Source: Calditrichaeota bacterium AABM5.125.24 (GTDB lineage Bacteria; Electryoneota; AABM5-125-24; Hatepunaeales; Hatepunaeaceae). From it: a stretch of DNA of 7,092 nucleotides. The position numbers and the translations under genes were made by a program. The first letter of the stretch is position 1. Each line of letters starts with the position of its first letter. Below are positions 1-5,143 of this stretch, piece by piece. The notes under the pieces are model-generated. The model had not been told where the DNA came from. It saw only the letters and a program-made list of their open reading frames with translations, and did not search any database. The stretch spans positions 1-7,092 of the forward strand of contig MWJR01000127.1 in the NCBI GenBank assembly GCA_002127415.1, read 5' to 3'.

Positions 1-3
1 GTT

Positions 4-27
4 CCCCCCCTGCTATTGCAGGGGGGG
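4..27. repeat. Perfect 10-bp inverted repeat (hairpin) downstream of the operon
   Basis: Seven C plus TGC (4-13) pairs perfectly with GCA plus seven G (18-27) around a TATT loop (14-17). A second G-run follows at 33-39. The inner CCCTGC/GCAGGG stem is the same as in the hairpins at 4182-4199 and 4323-4340, so this may be a divergent member of the same repeat family. It lies about 54 bp beyond the stop of the nucleotidyltransferase gene. In the minus-strand transcript it would fold strongly but is followed by AAC rather than a U-tract, so it does not look like a standard intrinsic terminator. It could still stabilise the 3' end of the operon mRNA. The hairpin is seen directly; any role is inferred. 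Confidence 0.6.
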
Positions 28-80
28 AGTAAGGGGGGGTCTGAAAGTGTCCGCTATTACCTGCACCCCTTAATAATCGA

Positions 81-851
81 TCACAACACCAGCTCGAGCT
101 TTGTTATCTGTGGCAGCACAACCTCCCTGGCGAAGGTGAGATCTTCAGGAAAATCTATCTCAACTGCAGGCAGGTCGCTGACGTCCACGGGTGCGACAAA
201 GTGCGAAGCCAGAAGAGGACTCAGCCCCTCCTCAAAGTAGGCCATCCGGTCTCCCGCGCCGTTGACGACCAGACCGAGCGACCTGTGCAAGGCCTCAGCG
301 ATATTATCGTCGAACCTGGCTATCCCGATGAACTCCCCTGCCGCCGCCTCACCATTGATGCCTTTGCCGATCCGCGTGACACGTCCGTTCCGGCACACCA
401 CCTTCACCTCCTCCTCGCCGCACAGCTTGGTCTCCACGGCCAGGGCCGAAGACGGCGCTCCACTCAGACGGCCGATCACCTCGCTGGAGAACAGAACATC
501 CCCGTTCAGGTAGTAATACCCACCCTTCAGATTCCGGCTGGCCAGCCACAGCGAGTAAGCGGTGTTGGTCTTGTTGAACCAGGGATTGAAGACGATCGTT
601 GCGCTCTCTCCCACCAGACGCTTGGCTTCAGCGATGACGTCCCCGGCCCGGTATCCGACCACTACCACGAACCGCTTTATCCCGGCCCTGATCAGGGTCT
701 TAAGCTGGTGCGACAGTATCGTCCGTCCACTCACCTGAACCAGGCATTTGGGGCGCCCTTCTGCAGCATCACCGAGCCGCCTGCCCATACCGGCCGCCAG
801 GATGACCGCCCTCTTCAGATCCGAAATCCGAAATCCTAAATCCGAAATCAT
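81..851 (-). CDS. LicC-like nucleotidyltransferase (probable phospho-alcohol cytidylyltransferase)
   Basis: A 256-residue GT-A-fold nucleotidyltransferase of the NTP_transferase/LicC group, which transfers CMP (or another NMP) to a phosphorylated sugar or alcohol. The nucleotide-binding signature LAAGMGRRLG (18-27) is followed by RPKCL (33-37). NTAYSLW (96-102) is typical of choline-phosphate and inositol-1-phosphate cytidylyltransferases. Metal-binding NGD is at 116-118, GEFIGI at 172-177 and EIDFPEDL at 231-238. The start overlaps the gpsA stop as ATGA, with GGAGGGG five bases upstream, so the ATG at 851 is well supported. However, residues 2-12 (ISDLGFRISDL) are encoded by a tandem 7-bp repeat, and the domain proper starts near residue 13. 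Family members act on choline-P, inositol-1-P, phosphoglutamine and others. Next to gpsA and a CDP-glycerol-type transferase, glycerol-3-phosphate is a plausible substrate here, but that is inference. Family call is secure; substrate is not. Confidence 0.88.
   Translation of the reverse strand: MISDLGFRISDLKRAVILAAGMGRRLGDAAEGRPKCLVQVSGRTILSHQLKTLIRAGIKRFVVVVGYRAGDVIAEAKRLVGESATIVFNPWFNKTNTAYSLWLASRNLKGGYYYLNGDVLFSSEVIGRLSGAPSSALAVETKLCGEEEVKVVCRNGRVTRIGKGINGEAAAGEFIGIARFDDNIAEALHRSLGLVVNGAGDRMAYFEEGLSPLLASHFVAPVDVSDLPAVEIDFPEDLTFAREVVLPQITKLELVL
819..846. repeat. Tandem 7-bp repeat (ATCCGAA x4) inside the start of a gene
   Basis: Four head-to-tail heptamers: ATCCGAA (819-825), ATCCGAA (826-832), ATCCTAA (833-839) and ATCCGAA (840-846), followed by a partial unit ATC. 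On the minus strand the array begins two bases after the ATG of the nucleotidyltransferase gene and supplies codons 2 to about 11. Because 7 bp is not a multiple of 3, the encoded peptide repeats every 21 bp (ISDLGFR, then ISDL). A degenerate array of the same period lies in the intergenic region at 4213-4247. Confidence 0.85.
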
Positions 852-1897
852 CCAATCCCCTCCATCGAATAGATTCTGCGGGTCGGCCGGGTCTGATATT
901 GCATTACCGTATCCACCAGCAGTTCGCGGACGTTGCCGTCGGGGTTGAAGACTATCTGCTTGACGGCGCTGAACAGCGGTATCGGCACCTTGAGGTCTTC
1001 CAGCTCGGTGATGGTCTGGAGCATCTGAACCCCCTCAACCACCATCCCCACCTCGCCGATGGCCTTTTCAGGAGGCATACCCTGCCCGATAAGCCTGCCG
1101 AAACAGCGATTGCGGCCGTGCGGACTGAGGCTCGAAGTGACACAGTCCCCCAGACCGGCGATACCGTAGATGGTGTCACCGGGGATACCCATAAATTCAG
1201 CGATGGCCACAAACTCCCGGAGGCCGTAAGACAGCAGCAGTCCCACGAAGTTGTCGCCTAACTCCAGACCGTCGGCCAGCCCGATGGTGATGGCCAGGAT
1301 CCCCTTCAGCGAACCGCACAGCTCGACCCCGCGCACGTCGCGGCTGATCTCGAAGCTGATCCGGTCATTGCGCAGCATCCGGGCTGCGCGTGAAAGCACC
1401 GACATATCCCGGCCGGCGAGAACCGCACGACCCGGCTTCCCCAGCGCCAGCTCACGGGCGATATTGGGGCCTGACCAGACCACCAGTGGAGAGCCCGCAA
1501 CGAGCTCCCCGATGACCTGCGACAGCGTCTTCATCGTGTGGTGCTCGAAGCCCTTGGCGCTGTTCACTATGATCTGACCCGACATCAACGGCGCCAGCTT
1601 CTCGGACATCGGCCTGACCCTATGTGATGGCACAGCTATTATCACAAGGTCGTTCGTGCCTATGCGTGACGCGCCGAACGGTTCAACCACCAGTTCAGAG
1701 GGCAGCCCGATGCCCGGCAGATACCGCCTGTTTTCGCTGTCTTTACGTATCTGATCGGAATGGCTGATGGTGCGCGTCCAGAGCCGTGTGTGTCGGTGAG
1801 GCGATATCAGGATCGACAGTGTGGTGCCCCAGTTCCCGGCGCCGACTATTATTACGTCGCCCGAAACGCTGTTTGTGATGTTTGGAAGCCTGTTCAT
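848..1897 (-). CDS. gpsA: NAD(P)-dependent glycerol-3-phosphate dehydrogenase
   Basis: 349 residues, the usual length of this cytosolic enzyme plus a short N-terminal tail. It reduces dihydroxyacetone phosphate to sn-glycerol-3-phosphate, the backbone for phospholipids and glycerol-phosphate polymers. The Rossmann motif GAGNWGTTL is at 19-27, ENRRYLPG at 55-62, VPSHRVR at 89-95 and SAKGFE at 113-118. The substrate-site segment ELCGSLKGI carries the conserved catalytic lysine at 198. GLGD at 248-251 and RNR at 262-264 match the C-terminal domain, followed by EGV at 288-290. Two motifs deviate: SGPNIARE (142-149) where SGPSFA is usual, and SPHGRNR (258-264) where a serine usually precedes RNR. 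Neither removes a catalytic residue. The ATG at 1897 follows AAGGA by five bases. The upstream gene ends only 9 bp away and the downstream gene overlaps by 4 bp, so it is the middle gene of an operon. Its linkage to a glycerophosphotransferase suggests a dedicated supply of glycerol-3-phosphate for surface polymer synthesis. Confidence 0.96.
   Translation of the reverse strand: MNRLPNITNSVSGDVIIVGAGNWGTTLSILISPHRHTRLWTRTISHSDQIRKDSENRRYLPGIGLPSELVVEPFGASRIGTNDLVIIAVPSHRVRPMSEKLAPLMSGQIIVNSAKGFEHHTMKTLSQVIGELVAGSPLVVWSGPNIARELALGKPGRAVLAGRDMSVLSRAARMLRNDRISFEISRDVRGVELCGSLKGILAITIGLADGLELGDNFVGLLLSYGLREFVAIAEFMGIPGDTIYGIAGLGDCVTSSLSPHGRNRCFGRLIGQGMPPEKAIGEVGMVVEGVQMLQTITELEDLKVPIPLFSAVKQIVFNPDGNVRELLVDTVMQYQTRPTRRIYSMEGIG
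857..863 (-). promoter_or_regulatory. Shine-Dalgarno site for the nucleotidyltransferase gene
   Basis: Read on the minus strand this is GGAGGGG, five bases before the ATG at 851. It lies inside the last codons of gpsA (encoding MEGIG). With the ATGA stop/start overlap, it points to translational coupling. It also supports the upstream ATG over any start beyond the repeat-encoded peptide. Confidence 0.75.
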
Positions 1898-1906
1898 TTA
1901 TATCCT

Positions 1907-3865
1907 TCAGGTAACCCCTGCTGCGGAGCGTTGCAGTTTTTGGGCTATAGACTGCGCTCCCCGGCAATTCGGGTCGCTCTTCAGCGCTGCGGTGGCATGC
2001 TCCAGCGCCCTGTCCCACTTCTGACGTCCGATGTAGTATCTCGCCCGACCAAGTTGCGACTCAGCCTCCAGTCGCCTGGCGCGTTGACCATCGGCCTCTT
2101 CAGGCACAATCGAGCCTATGCGGGTGGACAGCTCCCGTATCCGCTGTTCCAACCGGGAGTTATCCCCAACGGCGGCGTTCTGCACGATCTCCATCTTCTT
2201 CACCTGGAGCACAACATCCAGCGCCAGCCTTCCCTTGAGGAGGGGATTGACCTTCTCTCCGTTGAGCATTGCCATCAGTGCTTCAGCGGCTGGACTCCCG
2301 CCGCGCACAACGCCGAGCTCCCGTCGCGGTGCCTCGTTCAGCGGCAGACTCCTGGCAACTAATGCAGCCTTTGACTTCCGGTCCAGCTCCAACGGCGGTG
2401 GAAGCTGCCCGCCGTAGATATCGAAATACCGTCGCGGATGTTGAACCGGCGACCCGTCGGGCGTCAGCGGCGCCACCGCCTCAACCGACCGCTCCCGGCG
2501 CAGGTGGTTCACCAGCCGAAAAAGCCACCGTTCCCACCCCTCTGTTCCCACCGGAAGCACCGCTATGAAAGCCGCATCCTTCAAGATGTCTGGCAGCTCG
2601 GCGGGGGAGACTACCAGGCACGGTTCAGAGCCCTCCACCGATACCTCTTCCCCCTCACCGGGCGATAAACCTGCATCCACAGCCAGAATATTGGTCCATT
2701 CGCCACCGCTCGACCGTATCATTTTTACGGTCTCAGGCAACCCTTCTCTTCCCACCGGCAGGTTGGTCAACACCACCGTCACCGTCTCGTTGCGGTGCGT
2801 CTTCGGGTGGTTCTCCAGCAGCTCCCACATAAGGCCTGCCACCCGCTTCGAGGCCCTGCCGTCCAGCCTGATGCCCAGCTTCTCGATGTAGTGATGGCGC
2901 CGGGGGGCGAGCTCCTCGGGGTGCTCCAGGCTCCTATCCACGGCGCGCCTGGTCTCTTCCAGACTGCTCGCCTGAATCCCGATGTCACGCCAGGCGTATT
3001 CAATATCCCGGGGGTCGTAGTTCCGGTATTCTCTCTTATTCGGATTGTTGAAGAGCACCACCGGCTTATCGAGCAGGGCGAACTCCAGCGAAGCGCTGCT
3101 GACGTCCGACACCATCACATCCGCCATCTGCAGATACAGCGTGATATCGGGGTCTGCCACAAAGCGTATGTTATCACTTTGCGCCGCCAGCTCCTGATGT
3201 CCTTCTATGAACTCCGGCAGGGCGCTGCCGTGCAGCTTGATCAGCAGATACCTGTCAGGCGAAGCCAACTCCCGGATCCTGGTCCACAGTATCGGGATGG
3301 CGCTCAGCGCCATATTGAAGGTGGGTGCGTAGAGGATGATCTTCCTGGATGGATCCAGCCCCGCTCTCCGGCACAGTTCATCCCGCGAGGGGGCCTCCGG
3401 CCCAAACAACCGGTCGAGCTTGGGGTATCCGGCCGCTTCGACCGGTATGAACACCAGGCCGCTGTGGTCGATGGCCTGCTTATGGAATTGTCCGGGGACT
3501 ATCAGCAGGTCTTCCAGGTTCTCCCGGTGGATGAAGTCGGTGTCGGTGAAATACTGCCCCTTACTCAGCAGGCCGTGCCCCACGTTGATGATTTTCCCGC
3601 AGCCCTGAACCATGTGAGTGACCGCGTCGGCGATGAACACAACGTCAGACCTGAAATCTTCCGGCCGACTGACGTCCTGCACCGGATACGAATGAAGAAG
3701 CGCCTCTTCATCCTCGTGATAACCGGCCCTGAGCGTGCGGTCATATCCCTCAAACGGGAGGCAGAACCCGATTTCAAGCCGCGGATCCCGCCTGAGCTCC
3801 TCATAGACCGGCAGCATCACCGGCGCGTGAACATTCTTGAAGAAGTAGAACAGGACTCTGGGCAC
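1907..3865 (-). CDS. CDP-glycerol glycerophosphotransferase-like protein with C-terminal TPR-like extension
   Basis: 652 residues from the chosen GTG start. Residues about 4-352 form a TagB/TagF-type (Glyphos_transf) GT-B domain, which uses CDP-glycerol or similar donors to add polyol-phosphate units to a membrane-bound acceptor at the cytoplasmic face. Family landmarks are GHGLLSKG (96-103, His97), LYAPTF (178-183), IKLHG (209-213, His212) and SDVSSASLEF (253-262). His97 and His212 match the two histidines known to be essential in TagF-like enzymes. Residues about 360-520 are a separate region, including a strand-rich TVVLTNLPV stretch and FIAVLPVGTEGW, that I cannot assign; it faintly recalls a degenerate GT-A domain. 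Residues about 569-585 look like a short coiled coil, and 597-633 match a TPR (GRARYYIG then ALKSDPN). The frame is open upstream to an ATG at 3967, but that 34-residue extension is Arg/Trp-rich, unlike the family, and GTG 3865 has a good ribosome site. No signal peptide or membrane span is apparent. First gene of the operon with gpsA. Exact donor and acceptor are unknown. Confidence 0.88.
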   Translation of the reverse strand: MPRVLFYFFKNVHAPVMLPVYEELRRDPRLEIGFCLPFEGYDRTLRAGYHEDEEALLHSYPVQDVSRPEDFRSDVVFIADAVTHMVQGCGKIINVGHGLLSKGQYFTDTDFIHRENLEDLLIVPGQFHKQAIDHSGLVFIPVEAAGYPKLDRLFGPEAPSRDELCRRAGLDPSRKIILYAPTFNMALSAIPILWTRIRELASPDRYLLIKLHGSALPEFIEGHQELAAQSDNIRFVADPDITLYLQMADVMVSDVSSASLEFALLDKPVVLFNNPNKREYRNYDPRDIEYAWRDIGIQASSLEETRRAVDRSLEHPEELAPRRHHYIEKLGIRLDGRASKRVAGLMWELLENHPKTHRNETVTVVLTNLPVGREGLPETVKMIRSSGGEWTNILAVDAGLSPGEGEEVSVEGSEPCLVVSPAELPDILKDAAFIAVLPVGTEGWERWLFRLVNHLRRERSVEAVAPLTPDGSPVQHPRRYFDIYGGQLPPPLELDRKSKAALVARSLPLNEAPRRELGVVRGGSPAAEALMAMLNGEKVNPLLKGRLALDVVLQVKKMEIVQNAAVGDNSRLEQRIRELSTRIGSIVPEEADGQRARRLEAESQLGRARYYIGRQKWDRALEHATAALKSDPNCRGAQSIAQKLQRSAAGVT

Positions 3866-3869
3866 AGAT

Positions 3870-3876
3870 CTCCCTT
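3870..3876 (-). promoter_or_regulatory. Shine-Dalgarno site fixing the GTG start at 3865
   Basis: The minus strand reads AAGGGAG, ending four bases before the GTG (seven bases if only AAGG is counted). The protein begins immediately with the family's first beta strand (PRVLFYFFKNVH). Together these favour the GTG over the ATG 102 bp upstream. Confidence 0.65.
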
Positions 3877-4003
3877 CTTTGTGTGTCGTCAGTTGCCCCC
3901 ACCTGACAGCAAAACAATAGCCTCGTGGGCGAACAAACCGGCAAAATATCCCCCACCACATCCTCATTCAGCAAACTATGTGCCGGTAGAACCAATCCCG
4001 CTT

Positions 4004-4027
4004 CTCTGCGTCTCTGCGTCTCCGCGT
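4004..4027. repeat. Tandem 8-bp repeat (CTCTGCGT x3)
   Basis: Three head-to-tail octamers: CTCTGCGT (4004-4011), CTCTGCGT (4012-4019) and CTCCGCGT (4020-4027). Short CTCTGCGT-type runs are recurrent intergenic repeats in many environmental bacterial genomes. This one sits about 140 bp upstream of the glycerophosphotransferase start, near where the operon promoter would be expected. No function can be shown. Confidence 0.75.
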
Positions 4028-4169
4028 GATGCTAAAAATCCCCGAGTTGAAAGTCTTCCCTCTATCTCTTATATCGGGATTGCAGCGCCGGAACTTTAGC
4101 TTTTCCCGAACCTCTTATCGAATTTTTCTTAAAGTAGTGATGGGTTGTAGGTTGGGTTATGGCCGGTTG

Positions 4170-4288
4170 GTAGGGGCGGCATCCCTGCTTTCGCAGGGAC
4201 AAGCTTATCGCACCCGAATCCCGAAGCCCAAAGCCTGAGGCCCAAAGCCTCCGACGGGTGGCCCGGCGAGCTTGCTCGCCGGGTTTCA
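4170..4288. repeat. Two-hairpin repeat element, copy 1 (expanded)
   Basis: A composite element that aligns with 5040-5127 in the same orientation. It contains hairpin A (TCCCTGC-TTTC-GCAGGGA, 4182-4199), the shared segment AAGCTTAT (4201-4208), a heptamer run (4213-4247), the shared GACGGGTGG (4253-4261) and hairpin B (CCCGGCGAGC-TT-GCTCGCCGGG, 4262-4283, a perfect 22-bp palindrome) followed by TTTCA. It is 31 bp longer than the other full copy, and all of the extra length lies between the hairpins where the heptamers are. No encoded protein. It resembles a REP- or MITE-like repeat that depends on functions supplied elsewhere, but mobility is not shown. Confidence 0.8.
4213..4247. repeat. Degenerate 7-bp tandem repeat within element copy 1
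   Basis: Five heptamers: CCCGAAT, CCCGAAG, CCCAAAG, CCTGAGG, CCCAAAG. The period and CCGAA core match the array at 819-846, although the units are more diverged. It starts at a CCCGAA shared with the shorter element copy at 5083-5088, suggesting growth from that seed. Confidence 0.65.
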
Positions 4289-4310
4289 TCTGTTTATCTG
4301 TCGAGTTATG

Positions 4311-4350
4311 GTAGGGGCGCGATCCCTGCTTTCGCAGGGACAGGTTTATC
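4311..4350. repeat. Half copy of the repeat element (hairpin A only)
   Basis: Matches the left part of the copies at 4170 and 5040: GTAGGGGCGCGATCCCTGC, a TTTC loop, GCAGGGACA and then GGTTTATCG. The hairpin 4323-4340 has an intact 7-bp stem. Hairpin B and the GACGGGTGG segment are absent. The 10-bp sequence CTGTTTATCT occurs on both sides (4290-4299 and 4363-4372). Confidence 0.75.
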
Positions 4351-4429
4351 GTGTCCTATTCGCTGTTTATCTAACTTTTCAACGCTCTTGCATTGGAATA
4401 ATTAGACCTTCAGCCTGTGTGTCCGGCCC

Positions 4430-5023
4430 TTAAACCACAAACTCCTTCAGCACCAGCTCCTCCAGGGGACGTTTGGCGACGTGATGACCCCCTTCGGGAT
4501 CGCGCCGGTAGAGCGCGTCGCTGTCCGGCGCCAGCGTCTCTATCTTGACGGTCTCATCCGGCACGCCCAGGACCAGCACCAGCAGGATCTCGTAGCGATG
4601 GTCGATGTCCAGCCGGTTGCGCAGCCGGTCCCGGTCGATGGAGGCGATGATGCACCCGCCGAGACCCCGTGCCCTCGCGCCGAGCATCATCGTCTGGGCC
4701 GCAATCCCGTGGTCGCAGCCGAACTGGTCGCGTATCTTGGTGTCGCCTAAGATTATGATATAGGCCGCAGGACGCTCATCATCAGCCGGTCCCTCCCAGT
4801 CCTTCAGCGCCCGTGCCCATTCCAGGCAGGCGAACAGCTCCGCCTTGGTGGATGGTTCGTTGACCGGGACATACTTCAGTGGCTGCAGGTTCCGCGCCGA
4901 TGGTGTCAGGCGTGCCAGTCCCACCAGTTCGCGAAGGGTGGCGGTTTCAACCGGCATCCGGGTCTTGAATCGCCGCGTCGAACGGCTCTCCGCCACCAGT
5001 CTATCGAATTCTCTATAGTCCAT
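4430..5023 (-). CDS. Nitroreductase-family FMN-dependent oxidoreductase
   Basis: 197 residues, a normal size for the compact, single-domain nitroreductase family. These are homodimeric cytoplasmic flavoproteins that use NAD(P)H to reduce nitro compounds, quinones, flavins or other substrates. The FMN-phosphate-binding motif RSTRRF is at 14-19 and TPSARNLQP at 40-48. DHGIAAQTMMLGARARGLG at 104-122 carries the conserved helix and glycine-rich turn, LGVPDE is at 152-157, and the C-terminal HHVAKRPLEELV matches the usual VPKRSLEE tail. The ATG at 5023 follows AAGGAG by five bases. The gene stands alone between repeat clusters; its neighbours are 120 bp upstream (ABC transporter ATPase) and 564 bp downstream. 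Its mRNA leader would contain the hairpins of the element at 5040-5127 if transcription comes from the transporter operon. No link to either operon is evident, and the physiological substrate cannot be predicted. Confidence 0.93.
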   Translation of the reverse strand: MDYREFDRLVAESRSTRRFKTRMPVETATLRELVGLARLTPSARNLQPLKYVPVNEPSTKAELFACLEWARALKDWEGPADDERPAAYIIILGDTKIRDQFGCDHGIAAQTMMLGARARGLGGCIIASIDRDRLRNRLDIDHRYEILLVLVLGVPDETVKIETLAPDSDALYRRDPEGGHHVAKRPLEELVLKEFVV

Positions 5024-5039
5024 ACCATCTCCTTTACGC

Positions 5040-5127
5040 GTAGGGGCGCGATCCCTGCTTTCGAAGGGACAAGCTTATGACGCCCGAAACGGACGGGTGG
5101 CCCGGCGAGCTTGCTCGCCGGGTTTCA
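5040..5127. repeat. Two-hairpin repeat element, copy 3 (short form)
   Basis: Same order as copy 1: TAGGGGC, hairpin A (5052-5069, with one G-A mismatch because the right arm reads GAAGGGA), AAGCTTAT, CCCGAA, GACGGGTGG, hairpin B (5101-5122, perfect palindrome) and TTTCA. Only three bases separate CCCGAA from GACGGGTGG, against 34 in copy 1. It fills 88 of the 120 bp between the transporter ATPase stop and the nitroreductase ATG, ending 16 bp from that ATG and just outside its ribosome site. On the minus strand hairpin B is GC-rich but lacks a following U-tract. Confidence 0.8.
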
Positions 5128-5143
5128 ATCCGCAACCCTTGTT

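Larger units (their letters stand above)
3866..4429. other. 564-bp intergenic region, repeat-rich and without a supported gene
   Basis: Lies between the nitroreductase stop and the glycerophosphotransferase start. From low to high coordinate it holds the presumed leader of the surface-polymer operon (3866-4003), an octamer array (4004-4027), about 140 bp with no recognisable signal, a two-hairpin element with a heptamer array (4170-4288), and a half element (4311-4350). The leader contains TTGCTG and GATATT 18 bases apart on the minus strand (3977-3972 and 3953-3948), a poor promoter match. No convincing coding frame, tRNA or intrinsic terminator was found. The operon promoter probably lies here, but I cannot place it. 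Confidence 0.6.

Noticed and set aside
3866..3967. N-terminal extension of the glycerophosphotransferase to the ATG at 3967
   Set aside because: The 34 extra residues are Arg/Trp/Cys-rich and precede the family's first beta strand. The GTG at 3865 has a good ribosome site and gives the expected N-terminus.
2795..4099. Long open frame (about 434 codons) on the plus strand opposite the glycerophosphotransferase gene
   Set aside because: It lies antisense to a well-supported gene, its translation resembles no known family, it has no clear ribosome site, and it runs into repeat DNA. GC-rich genes commonly give such shadow frames. The same applies to the plus-strand frames at 201-839, 899-1261, 1760-2362 and 5594-6334.
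4062..4289. Possible small genes of about 70 codons on both strands in the intergenic gap
   Set aside because: Both frames are translated largely from the repeat element and heptamer array, have no family resemblance, and have no good ribosome site.
4170..4350. CRISPR array or tRNA-like structure suggested by clustered hairpins
   Set aside because: Copies are unequal in length and content, there is no regular repeat-spacer pattern, no cas gene is present, and no cloverleaf can be drawn.
5101..5122. Intrinsic terminator after the transporter operon
   Set aside because: The stem is strong, but on the minus strand it is followed by GCC-rich sequence instead of a T-run, and the same hairpin recurs as part of a dispersed repeat.
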